NCBI RefSeq assembly: GCF_001598555.1
Contig: NZ_BCZE01000066.1
Coordinates: forward strand, 1 to 45,594
Direction: 5' to 3'
Origin: Novosphingobium rosa NBRC 15208
GTDB taxonomy: Bacteria; Pseudomonadota; Alphaproteobacteria; Sphingomonadales; Sphingomonadaceae
Length of the DNA: 45,594 nucleotides
Positions 37,992 to 45,594 of the stretch are shown piece after piece. Position numbers and translations under genes: made by a program. Position 1 is the first letter of the stretch. Each line of letters opens with the position of its first letter. The notes under the pieces are model-generated. The model was not told the origin of the DNA, did no database searches, and saw nothing but the letters and a program-made list of their open reading frames with translations.

Positions 37992-39722
37992 TTACCGCGC
38001 CCCCAGCCAGTGCGAGAGGCCATCGACGGTCGCGGGGGTGCTGGCAGCGAAGCTGGCCGCGTCATCCACAGAACCCTTGCCAGTGTAGACCGCGACTTGG
38101 GGATAGGCATAGACCGGGCGGCTGCGTGGCGGCAGCTTGGGCTGGGGCGGCATCATGCCGGGGGGCGGCCCGGCGGCAGCTCCGGCAGGCGGCTTGCCCA
38201 TGCCTGAGGGCGCGGTGGGCTGGCCTTCGCGGGTCTGGCTGGCGCGGTGGGCCAGCATCACTTGAGGCGTAACGCCGCCTTCCACCCAATCCATGATGCC
38301 CGCCAGCATGGGGAATTCGCTGGGACCATCGCCGCCCGAGCAGTGGCTCATGCCAGGGAAGAGGAACAGCTTCACCGAAGCATCGCGGCGGGCCTTGCCC
38401 ATGTTCAGCCCGATATGCTCGAAATAGTCGATGGTGCCCAGCGGGCTGATATGCGGGTCGGCCCAGCCGTGCCACAGGATCAGCTTGCCGCCATGGGCGA
38501 AAAAGGCCGAAAGATCGGGATTGGTGGAATCATACAGCGCGCGGGCCGGTTGCAGTTTCGCCAGCATCGCATCGTCGAAAGGGAAATCCGCGATGGTGTA
38601 GGGCGTGGCCGGATTGGGCGTGAACATCACATGATTGATGGCATCGAGCGCGATGCGGCCCGAAAAGATCGGCATGCCGGGGCGCGGCGGCACGAAGACG
38701 CCCACCCAGTTAAGTTCGCTGCCCGGTTGCAGCGGGGCAACCTCCAGCAGACGGCCCTTGGCATCGCGCGCGCCGCCGAAGATCTGGCGCACCGCCTGCA
38801 CCTGCGCAGCGGTCAGGCACTTGCCCGCCTCATAGCCACCCTTGCAAAGCAGCGACGCGGGGTTGAAACGGCACAGGCGCGGATCGGTGATCTGCCCATC
38901 GGCGAGACCATCGAGCCTGTCGCACTGGCGCAGCACCTCGGCATGCAGCGGCGCGACATCGGCGGCGGTGATCAGCGGCTGACCATCAGGCCCGGTGTTC
39001 ACCCTGGCCAGCCAGGCGTGATGGAAGCTGTTCTGCATATGGAAATTCATCGCCGGAGCCCCGGCGGTGATGCCATCGAAATCATCGGGATAACGCTGAG
39101 CGGCAATCAGCGCCTCGCGCCCGCCATCGCTGCATCCGGCGAAATAGGCGTATTTCTGGGGCTGGCCATAGAAGGCGCGGATCAGCGCCTTGGCCGCCAG
39201 CGTGGTGGCATGAACGCCGCGAAACGCAAAATCCTCGCGCTGTTGCCGGCTGTCGCCCCAGGCAGTGTCATTGCCCTGATGGCCCATGTCGGTGCTGGCC
39301 AGAGCCAGCGTGCCATCGGTAGCAGGGGTGCAATCCTCGGCCTTGGAGACATCGATGCGCAGATTGCCGCACAGGCCGCCGCAGCCCGTCTGCAGCAGGC
39401 GCTGGCTCCAGCCCTGAAGCGGCAAGCGCACCTCATAGGTGATGGCCGGGGCGATGGTGCCGGTCAGCTTGCAATAGGGATGATCGCCGTCAACCTGCGT
39501 GGCGGTGATGGAGGTTTTGGCGCCCGTGGCGGCAGACAGATCGAACTGGCTCAGGCTTTCGCAACTGCGCAATGGGTTCGTTCCGACCAAGCCGGGTGCG
39601 GCCTGGACGGGCGCCGCCAGCCCCAGCATCACGGCCAGCGCCATCATCATGGCGGCCAGCCATCGCGCCGCCCTGGGTAGGCTGCCCGGTTTTCCTGCTC
39701 GAACCATTCCTTTTACTCCCAT
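37992..39722 (-). CDS. Tannase/feruloyl esterase family protein
   Basis: This is a predicted 576-residue exported enzyme from ATG 39722; ATG 39707 has a comparable ribosome-binding site. A signal peptide covers about residues 20-41 (WLAAMMMALAVMLGLAAPVQ). The family's CS-D-HC arrangement is visible: Cys197-Ser198 in FAGCSDGG, Asp422 in HGWADPHISP and His460-Cys461 in GMSHCSGG, where the adjacent cysteines form a disulphide in known members. A calcium-loop type segment CDRLDGLADGQITDPRLC is at 267-284. Members hydrolyse gallate or hydroxycinnamate esters. A Pro/Gly/Ala-rich insert lies near the C-terminus. Together with LigB it suggests use of plant phenolic esters, but the exact ester is unknown. 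Confidence 0.88.
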   Translation of the reverse strand: MGVKGMVRAGKPGSLPRAARWLAAMMMALAVMLGLAAPVQAAPGLVGTNPLRSCESLSQFDLSAATGAKTSITATQVDGDHPYCKLTGTIAPAITYEVRLPLQGWSQRLLQTGCGGLCGNLRIDVSKAEDCTPATDGTLALASTDMGHQGNDTAWGDSRQQREDFAFRGVHATTLAAKALIRAFYGQPQKYAYFAGCSDGGREALIAAQRYPDDFDGITAGAPAMNFHMQNSFHHAWLARVNTGPDGQPLITAADVAPLHAEVLRQCDRLDGLADGQITDPRLCRFNPASLLCKGGYEAGKCLTAAQVQAVRQIFGGARDAKGRLLEVAPLQPGSELNWVGVFVPPRPGMPIFSGRIALDAINHVMFTPNPATPYTIADFPFDDAMLAKLQPARALYDSTNPDLSAFFAHGGKLILWHGWADPHISPLGTIDYFEHIGLNMGKARRDASVKLFLFPGMSHCSGGDGPSEFPMLAGIMDWVEGGVTPQVMLAHRASQTREGQPTAPSGMGKPPAGAAAGPPPGMMPPQPKLPPRSRPVYAYPQVAVYTGKGSVDDAASFAASTPATVDGLSHWLGAR

Positions 39723-39982
39723 CTGCAGATCCCTCGCTCCTTGTCTGCACCGATAGGGGCAGCGCATCAATCACCCTGCCAATCGGATTGTTGTCGCCTT
39801 TTATAGCATCAGCGGATACCCAAACGGCGGCCTCACCGGAGCGAGCCCGCCGCCTGATGTTTCCGCTTGGGAGAAGCTTACAGGCAATGCGCCATTTCGC
39901 TGAAAAGCTGCCCTTCAACGGCTTTTGAACCCTCGCTGATAGCGGTCATCCATTCATAGCCTGAAGGCCGAGTCTAGCGGCC
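39723..39982. other. Intergenic region upstream of tannase-family gene
   Basis: This is 260 bp between the histidine kinase stop and the tannase-family start. AAAAGC (39903-39908) and GCTTTT (39921-39926) can pair and may serve as a weak terminator after the kinase gene. I see no coding region. Confidence 0.4.
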
Positions 39983-41005
39983 CTAACCCAACCTGAGCCC
40001 GAACGTCGCTCCGCCGCCAGGGGTATCGACGACCTCGGCCGTGCCGCCATGAACGGACACGACCGCCGCGACGATGGCCAGACCAAGCCCTGCCCCGTTG
40101 CCCATGGCATCTGGAGCGCGCCAAAAGCGATCGAAGAGCCGATCCCTTTGCTCCAGGGGAACACCGGGCCCATGATCGATGACAGCGATTTCGGCATCGC
40201 GCCCCACGCGGACCGTCACCTCGGAACCTGTCGGACTATGGCCAACCGCGTTCTCGATCAAATTACGCAGGGCCCCCTCCAGCATGTCGGCATTGCCCTC
40301 GATCATGACCGGAGCCCCAGTGCTCTCAAAGGCGAGCATGCACCCCTCGCCATGAACCCATGGCGCCATACGGGCGACCAGATCCGCAGCAAGCTCGTTG
40401 AGGTCGAGCTTGTCCAACGCCGGCGCTGGCATTGCATCGAGCCGCGCCACCCGCAGAAGCTGATCGACCAATCGGCCCATCCTCGCGGCATCGGCGCGCA
40501 AGGCCACCACCTCGCGCGTGTCCGGCAGGGCTTCCAGCCCCGCAGTCAGGATCGCAAGCGGTGTCCGCAGTTCATGCGCCGCATCTGCGGTGAAGCGGCG
40601 CTGAGCCTCAAACCCGTGCGCCAGACGATCGAGCGCTCCGTTGACTGCCAGCACGAACGGCTTGATCTCGGTCGGCAGCCCCTCATCTTCCAATCGGACA
40701 TCGGTTTGGCCCGGCGCGATGGCTACTGCCTGCCTCGATGCAGCGGCCACACTGCTTAAGCTGCTTCGCACGGTGAAGACCACCAACGCGATCATCCCGA
40801 TAACAAAAAACGGAAATGTCCAACCGGCCTCTTCCAAAAACTCCGCCGCGAAAAGATCGGCAAGGCCGTCGTGGTTGAGACCATGTGCGATGCGATAGCT
40901 CTTGACGATGAGCCAGGCGAAGCCAGTTCCTAAGGCCAGCAGATTGACCCCCGCAAGCCGAAGGATCAACTGGCGCTCGAGCGAACCGACAGAGGGCATT
41001 CTCAT
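39983..41005 (-). CDS. Two-component sensor histidine kinase (small sensor loop)
   Basis: The kinase has 340 residues, with TM1 at about 14-36, a periplasmic loop of only about 25 residues, and TM2 at about 62-80. The H-box is FTADAAHELRTPLAILTAG (His144), then N-box NLIENAVGHSP, G1 DHGPGVP and G2 GAGLGLAIVAAVV. The very short sensor loop suggests that it reads a membrane-proximal signal or ions, as in QseC/PmrB-type kinases with small loops. It overlaps the response regulator stop by 4 nt. The divergent TonB-dependent receptor at 41758 is the likely target gene of the pair. Confidence 0.9.
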   Translation of the reverse strand: MRMPSVGSLERQLILRLAGVNLLALGTGFAWLIVKSYRIAHGLNHDGLADLFAAEFLEEAGWTFPFFVIGMIALVVFTVRSSLSSVAAASRQAVAIAPGQTDVRLEDEGLPTEIKPFVLAVNGALDRLAHGFEAQRRFTADAAHELRTPLAILTAGLEALPDTREVVALRADAARMGRLVDQLLRVARLDAMPAPALDKLDLNELAADLVARMAPWVHGEGCMLAFESTGAPVMIEGNADMLEGALRNLIENAVGHSPTGSEVTVRVGRDAEIAVIDHGPGVPLEQRDRLFDRFWRAPDAMGNGAGLGLAIVAAVVSVHGGTAEVVDTPGGGATFGLRLG

Positions 41006-41682
41006 GCCGCGCCCGCCTCGATCAGAAAGTAGCCGATGCCTCGCACGGTCTGGATGGCGCAGCCTGCCCCCGCCTCGGCCAGCTTCCGACGCAGGTGCGA
41101 GATGTGAACGGGAATGGCGTTTGAGGCGATCTCCTCACCATGGCCATAAAGCTTGTCCTCCAGCACGGCGCGCGGCACCACCCGACCCAGACGGCGCAGC
41201 AGATGCTCCAGAATGGCCAATTCCTGACGCGGTAGACCCAGCGGCTGCCCGCCCACCGATGCCTCGCGCCCCACGGTGTCGAGCGACAGATCGCCCGCTT
41301 CCAGTGTCACCCCCAGCGCCAGTCCGGGCCGACGCAGCAACGCCTTGATCCGCGAGATCAGTTCCTGCGTGGCGAAGGGTTTAACCAGATAGTCGTCCGC
41401 CCCTGCATCGAGCCCGCTTACACGGTCCTCCACCGTGTCGCGCGCCGTCAGCATCAGCACCGGTAAGACCTCCCGGCAACGGCGGGCGGCGCTAAGAACC
41501 TCCAGCCCATCGCCATCAGGCAGGCCGAGATCGAGCACCATCGCATCATAGGGCACCAGTTCAACCGCCGCGCAGGCATCGGCCACACTGGCACAGCAAT
41601 CCACCGTGAAGCCGGCAGCCTTAAGGCTGATCGTCACCAGTTCGGCGATGCGCCGCTCATCTTCCACCACCAACAGCCGCAT
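41002..41682 (-). CDS. OmpR/PhoB-family response regulator (QseB/PmrA-like)
   Basis: The regulator has 226 residues from ATG 41682; the open frame runs further upstream into the divergent receptor but starts here on homology. The receiver has EDE (7-9), phospho-acceptor Asp51 (VLDLGLPDGDG) and Lys101 (YLVKPF). The winged helix has LPRQELAILEHLLRR, IPVHISHLRRKL and TVRGIGYFL. Its style is that of the QseB/PmrA group. The 75-bp spacer before the divergent receptor contains TCTAAT, 5 nt, CTTAAT, a match to the tandem-hexamer box used by such regulators. It forms an operon with the kinase downstream. Confidence 0.92.
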   Translation of the reverse strand: MRLLVVEDERRIAELVTISLKAAGFTVDCCASVADACAAVELVPYDAMVLDLGLPDGDGLEVLSAARRCREVLPVLMLTARDTVEDRVSGLDAGADDYLVKPFATQELISRIKALLRRPGLALGVTLEAGDLSLDTVGREASVGGQPLGLPRQELAILEHLLRRLGRVVPRAVLEDKLYGHGEEIASNAIPVHISHLRRKLAEAGAGCAIQTVRGIGYFLIEAGAA

Positions 41683-41713
41683 GAGTCCCCCGCGCTCCAG
41701 ATCCCTCGCGCCC

Positions 41714-41730
41714 TCTAATACTGCCTTAAT
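41714..41730 (+). promoter_or_regulatory. PmrA/QseB-like tandem box
   Basis: TCTAAT (41714-41719) and CTTAAT (41725-41730) are direct hexamer repeats separated by 5 nt, in the short spacer between the divergent response regulator and receptor. PmrA-type regulators recognise (C/T)TTAA(G/T)-N5-(C/T)TTAA(G/T); here the first hexamer differs at one position. Confidence 0.45.
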
Positions 41731-41757
41731 GTTGAGGCCAGAGGGAAGCGCCCGGAC

Positions 41758-43911
41758 ATGAAGCAGGGTGAGACTTCCAACGTGCGTGTGAAAGAGACGA
41801 TGTGGCTGGGTACGGCGGCGTTGGCGATGGTGATGGCCAGTGAGGCTTATGCCGCACAGGCGCATGATGCCCCGCCGGTGCGAGCGGCGCATCATGACGA
41901 CGACGATGATGACGACGATGACGGCCACCCGGTCCAATCGGGAGAAATCGTGGTCACCGCAAGAAAACTCGACAGCGCCCGCGCCAGTGTCAGCGCCAGC
42001 CTTGGCGCTTCGACCTATGCCCTCTCCAACGATGCCATCGAAAAACGCCCCAGCGGCGAGGCGGCCAATCTGGTCAATGTGCTGATGCAGATGCCGGGCG
42101 TGACGCAAGGCGGTGACAGCGCCATCCGGGTGCGCGGCCAGAACCATGTGCAATATCGCATCAACAACATCATCCTGCCCGAAGGCCTGTCAGATCCCGC
42201 CGACACGCTGCGCGCCCGCTTTGCCGACCGGATCGAGCTGGTGACCGGCGCATTGCCCGCGCAATATGGATTGCAGACGGGCGGCGTGGTCAACATCACC
42301 ACAAAGAGCGGCGTCTATGAGCATGGCGGCGAGGTGGAACTGTATGGCGGCACGCAGGGCCGCTTCGAACCGGCCTTCGAACTGGCCGGATCGAGCGGCA
42401 ACACCAATTACTACCTGTCCGGCTCCTATCTGCATTCCGATGCCGGCCTGCCGCCCGCCGACCGCAACGCCATTCCGCTGCATGATCGCACCGATCAGGG
42501 CGATGGGCTCGCCTATGTCGACCATATCATCGACAGTGCCTCACGCGTTGCACTGATCCTCGGCGTGTCCGGCGATGCCTTGCAGACACCGCACCCGCGC
42601 GGACTGGTGGCGAGCGGGCTGACCAGCGAGGCATGGGGCGGCGAGCAGCGCAAGGGCAGCCAGTACGGCATGCTCTCCTATCAGCGCAGCGAAGATGGGT
42701 TGACCTTGCAGGTGGCGGGCTTCCTCAACCATGCCTCCCGGCGGCTGGAGCCCGACCAGGCCGGGGATCTGGCCTTTAACGGCATCGCCCGGCAATATCA
42801 GACCAATGGGCTGTCCAGCGGTCTTCAGACCGAAGCTGTCTATGCGCTGGGCCAGCAGCATCACTTGCGTGCAGGCCTGCTGGCGACCTGGCGCCAGACC
42901 AAAACCGATGCCGTCGAGACGGTGCTGGCCTTGGCTCCGGCGACAGGCACGCTGGCGCTGGCCGGGCGATTTTCCGCCCAGCGGCTGGAAACCGGGGTCT
43001 ACCTTGAGGACGAATGGAAGCCGCTCGACCGGCTGACGCTGAATTATGGCTTGAGGCTCGACCGCGTGACGGGTCAGGGCGGTGGCAATGCGGTGGGACC
43101 GCGCGCAAACCTCGTCTGGGAGCCCATCCAGGGCACAACCCTACATGCTGGCTATGCGCGCTATTTCGTCCCCGCGCCGCAACGCGACGATGCGATTGAC
43201 CCGAGCCGGTTTTCAGGCACCAGCGAAGCACTTCCGACACAAAGCGATGACCCAGCCCGTGCCGAAAAGGACGACTATGTCGATATCGGCATCTCCCAGA
43301 AGCTCGACGAGCTGACGCTGGGCGTGGATGCCTACTGGCGCCGGGCCACCAACCTGCTGGATGAAGCATGGACCAGTGACGGATTGCTGGCGCGCTCCTT
43401 CAACTATGCACGCGGACATGGGCGCGGGGTGGAGTTCAGCGCGACATGGAGCGAAGGTCCCATCTCGGCCTGGGGTAATCTTTCGGTGAGCTGGCTGGAC
43501 GGACAGGGCATCGTCAGCGGGCAATCACCCTTCTCGGCTTCACAGATTACCTGGACGGCTAGCCATGCTGTAGCCGCCGCCAGCGACCAGCGATTGAGCG
43601 GATCGGCAGGTCTGACATGGCATAGCGGGCCGCTACGCCTCTCCACCGATGCGACCTATGGCAGTGGCCTGCCGCGCAGTTCCTCCAACAGCGTGCTCGA
43701 TGATGGGCGGATGCCGGCGTGGGTGCAGCTCAATCTGGCGGCGGTCTATCGGGTGAAGGGCCTGCGGCATCGCCCGCTCGACCTTCGGGTCGATGTGACC
43801 AATGCTCTCGATACCCCGCGCCGCGTGCAGGATGGCTCCAGCCTTGCTGGCGGGATGGCGCAATGGGGAGGCAGACGCGGCGTTTTCGTGGGCGTGGAGC
43901 AGTCATTCTGA
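41758..43911 (+). CDS. TonB-dependent receptor with His/Asp-rich N-terminal tract
   Basis: This is a 717-residue receptor with a signal peptide (TMWLGTAALAMVMASEAYA). Directly after it lies HH followed by nine Asp and GH (residues 45-57), then the TonB box GEIVVTARK (62-70). The plug has LMQMPGVTQGG, IRVRGQNHVQYRINNI and ALPAQYGLQTGGVVNITTK; the barrel closes at VGVEQSF. It is shorter than the other receptors in the window and of a different subtype. The Asp tract would lie in the periplasm and could bind cations or contact TonB; that is inference. It is divergent from a two-component system and probably controlled by it. There is no STN domain. Confidence 0.85.
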   Translation: MKQGETSNVRVKETMWLGTAALAMVMASEAYAAQAHDAPPVRAAHHDDDDDDDDDGHPVQSGEIVVTARKLDSARASVSASLGASTYALSNDAIEKRPSGEAANLVNVLMQMPGVTQGGDSAIRVRGQNHVQYRINNIILPEGLSDPADTLRARFADRIELVTGALPAQYGLQTGGVVNITTKSGVYEHGGEVELYGGTQGRFEPAFELAGSSGNTNYYLSGSYLHSDAGLPPADRNAIPLHDRTDQGDGLAYVDHIIDSASRVALILGVSGDALQTPHPRGLVASGLTSEAWGGEQRKGSQYGMLSYQRSEDGLTLQVAGFLNHASRRLEPDQAGDLAFNGIARQYQTNGLSSGLQTEAVYALGQQHHLRAGLLATWRQTKTDAVETVLALAPATGTLALAGRFSAQRLETGVYLEDEWKPLDRLTLNYGLRLDRVTGQGGGNAVGPRANLVWEPIQGTTLHAGYARYFVPAPQRDDAIDPSRFSGTSEALPTQSDDPARAEKDDYVDIGISQKLDELTLGVDAYWRRATNLLDEAWTSDGLLARSFNYARGHGRGVEFSATWSEGPISAWGNLSVSWLDGQGIVSGQSPFSASQITWTASHAVAAASDQRLSGSAGLTWHSGPLRLSTDATYGSGLPRSSSNSVLDDGRMPAWVQLNLAAVYRVKGLRHRPLDLRVDVTNALDTPRRVQDGSSLAGGMAQWGGRRGVFVGVEQSF

Positions 43912-44118
43912 CGGCGAGCGGAAGGTCTGACCTTCTGCCGTCTCATCCTCAGGGGTTGGAGTGAACAAAATGGCTGAGGCAGCTGGCAAGCGCTTGGCGA
44001 CCGGGGCGCGTGAGTGCTATAAACTCGATCTCGGGCTTACGCGGGGCGCCCGATCAGCTGAACCTTTTCAGCCAAGACCCGCTCCACCTTGCGAAAGCAG
44101 GTTGCGGAGCGTTGTCTG
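43912..44118. other. Intergenic region upstream of cytochrome gene
   Basis: This is 207 bp. A small hairpin GAAGGT (43921-43926) / ACCTTC (43930-43935) follows the receptor stop. A possible sigma-70 promoter lies at 43994-44023. A hairpin CGGGC/GCCCG occurs near 44029-44053. No coding region is seen. Confidence 0.4.
43994..44023 (+). promoter_or_regulatory. Candidate sigma-70 promoter for cytochrome gene
   Basis: TTGGCG (43994-43999) and TATAAA (44018-44023) are separated by 18 nt, about 95 bp before the cytochrome start. The -10 is good for such a GC-rich genome; the -35 is partial. Confidence 0.4.
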
Positions 44119-45594
44119 ATGCCTTGGAATCCATTGTCTGTTGCCCGCAAGCACTGGCTGCTTGTCAGCGCTACCTTGCTGTTGCTCCTTGCGCTTCTCT
44201 GTTTTCAATGGGTGCTCCCAGGGCTTTCGGTCGCGCGGCAGGAGCCGCCCCGCCTTGAGGTCGTGACCGCAACCTGGCTGCTGCACAACAGCGTTCCTGC
44301 CTCGGCGAAAGCTGCCAAGAACCCGCTGGGCTTGCATCCCGATCCGGCAGCCATTGCCGCCGGGCACGATCTGTTCGTGCAGAAGTGTTCAACCTGCCAT
44401 GCCTATGATGGCGGTGGCAAAACCGAGATGGGAGCTGGCGAATATCCCCGCCCGCCAGCCCTGCATGCCCTGCTGCCCTCCTTGACCGACGGCGAGGTCT
44501 TCTACCATATCCGCAACGGCATCCGGAACACCGCCATGCCCGCATGGAACATGCCGGACGATCAGATCTGGCGCCTAGTGGCTTATTTGCGCAGCCTGCC
44601 CCTTGTTGCCTCGCAGGTTTCCGGCCCCATCGCGCCGCAGCAGGAAGCGGCAGTGCGCGATGCTCATTATGTGGGGTCCGCGACCTGTCAGACCTGCCAT
44701 CAGGAGATCTATGCGCGCTGGGCCAAGACCCGCATGGCCAATGTGGTGCGCGATCCCAAGCAGCACCCCGATGCCATCATCCCGGACTTTACCAAACCCG
44801 ACGCGCTGGTGAAGTTCAAGATCAGCGATATCGCGCTGGTCTATGGCAGCCACTGGAAGCAGCGGTATTTCAAGAAATCCAGCGACACCTACACCCCCTT
44901 CCCAGTGCAGTGGGACATCACCAACAAGAAGTGGATGCCCTATCATGTGCCCGACAAGGGCGGCGACTGGTGGGCTTCGCACTATCCTGACAAGGGCGAT
45001 AACAGCAATCGCCCCACCGGCCCGCTCTGCGATGGCTGCCATTCGGTGAACTACAACATCGCCACCAAAGCGGTGGCCGAATGGAATGTCGGCTGCGAGA
45101 TGTGCCATGGCGCGGGCAGCGCTCATGTCGCCAATCCGGTGATGCTCAACATCCTCAACCCTGCGCGGCAAGGCTATGTGAAGGCCAACGACACCTGCAT
45201 TCAGTGCCATTCGCAGGGACAACCACTCAAGAACCCCATCGCCGGGCAATATTATGACTGGCCGGTGGGCTACCATGCCGGGCTCAAGCTCTCGGATTTC
45301 TGGAAGCTGGAGGACCATAAGCTCGGCGAGTTGAGCTTCACCCATTTCCCCGACGGAACCGCGCACAAGAACCGCATGCAAGGCAATGATTTCGTGCAGA
45401 GCCTGATGTATACCAGAGGCGTCACCTGCTTCAGCTGCCATGATCCGCATGGCAGCAAGAATGAAGCGATGCTGCGCAAGCCGGTCACCGAGGTCTGCCT
45501 GTCATGCCACGGCCCCAACACGCAAAACGGGCCGCATGCCGAGACCATCGAGGCCCATACGCACCATCTGCCGGGCAGTCCGGGCAGCCAGTGC
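44119..45594 (+). CDS. Membrane-anchored multihaem cytochrome c (3' end outside window)
   Basis: The frame is open from ATG 44119 (GGAG about 9 nt upstream) to the window edge, giving 492 visible residues. An N-terminal transmembrane anchor (about 13-36) is followed by a single-haem class I cytochrome domain: CSTCH at 90-94 and a later Met ligand candidate in NTAMPAWNMP. Then comes a multihaem domain with CQTCH (190), CDGCH (304), CEMCH (326), CIQCH (360), CFSCH (437) and CLSCH (460), so at least seven CxxCH motifs in total. The last visible codon is Cys and may begin another. The second domain starts YVGSATCQTCHQEIYARW, typical of cytochrome c554-like multihaem proteins. Periplasmic electron transfer is certain in outline; partner and acceptor are unknown. 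Confidence 0.88.
   Translation, partial: MPWNPLSVARKHWLLVSATLLLLLALLCFQWVLPGLSVARQEPPRLEVVTATWLLHNSVPASAKAAKNPLGLHPDPAAIAAGHDLFVQKCSTCHAYDGGGKTEMGAGEYPRPPALHALLPSLTDGEVFYHIRNGIRNTAMPAWNMPDDQIWRLVAYLRSLPLVASQVSGPIAPQQEAAVRDAHYVGSATCQTCHQEIYARWAKTRMANVVRDPKQHPDAIIPDFTKPDALVKFKISDIALVYGSHWKQRYFKKSSDTYTPFPVQWDITNKKWMPYHVPDKGGDWWASHYPDKGDNSNRPTGPLCDGCHSVNYNIATKAVAEWNVGCEMCHGAGSAHVANPVMLNILNPARQGYVKANDTCIQCHSQGQPLKNPIAGQYYDWPVGYHAGLKLSDFWKLEDHKLGELSFTHFPDGTAHKNRMQGNDFVQSLMYTRGVTCFSCHDPHGSKNEAMLRKPVTEVCLSCHGPNTQNGPHAETIEAHTHHLPGSPGSQC

Noticed and set aside
44575..45450. Minus-strand open frame of 291 codons at the window end
   Set aside because: It lies opposite the multihaem cytochrome, whose CxxCH motifs prove the plus-strand frame.
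1..45594. CRISPR arrays, tRNA or rRNA genes, insertion sequences, phage genes and Fur boxes
   Set aside because: I looked for repeat-spacer patterns, cloverleaf genes, transposase motifs and AT-rich iron boxes and saw none that I could support.

Overview
This window looks like a GC-rich alphaproteobacterial chromosome segment, most likely from a sphingomonad (Novosphingobium/Sphingobium-like). That placement is inference. It rests on the high density of TonB-dependent receptors (TBDRs; seven in about 45 kb), LigAB-type ring cleavage, FecI/FecR-type regulators and frequent GTG starts. I see no rRNA, tRNA, transposase, integrase or CRISPR array, so it reads as an accessory nutrient-uptake and catabolism region rather than a mobile element.

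Layout. (1) 1-2050, plus strand: the end of a ceramidase-family protein, then a Tat-exported alpha/beta hydrolase. (2) 2087-8859, minus strand: ECF sigma factor, FecR, TBDR, and a second TBDR with an STN signalling domain. (3) 9034-13157, minus: TBDR, PepSY membrane protein, NTF2-like secreted protein. (4) 13355-15336, minus: response regulator and histidine kinase. (5) 15637-23617, plus, divergent from (4): a tight six-gene operon of TBDR, ceramidase-like protein, LigA, LigB, MFS transporter and second ceramidase-like protein. (6) 23633-33439, minus: TBDR, alpha/beta hydrolase, ECF sigma, FecR, STN-bearing TBDR, NTF2-like protein. (7) 33767-36441, minus: carboxylesterase and a creatininase-fold protein with degenerate metal ligands. 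(8) 36697-37902, plus: second PepSY protein. (9) 37992-39722, minus: tannase/feruloyl esterase family protein. (10) 39983-43911: a second two-component system divergent from a TBDR with an Asp tract. (11) 44119 to the window end: a membrane-anchored multihaem cytochrome c, cut by the window edge.

How it may work together (inference). Several exported hydrolases (two ceramidase-like proteins plus a third cut by the edge, two alpha/beta hydrolases, a type-B carboxylesterase and a tannase-family enzyme) sit among outer-membrane receptors. The only obvious cytoplasmic catabolic enzyme is an extradiol dioxygenase of the protocatechuate 4,5-dioxygenase family, next to an inner-membrane MFS carrier. 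The simplest reading is a locus for capturing conjugated catechol or gallate-type compounds (aryl esters or amides): TBDR uptake, periplasmic hydrolysis, MFS import, then ring cleavage. Catecholate siderophores are a possible alternative ligand class, because PepSY proteins and FecI/FecR-type sensing are typical of iron uptake. The six-gene operon at 15637-23617, with a paired inverted-repeat operator in its divergent promoter, is the best candidate for an undescribed system.
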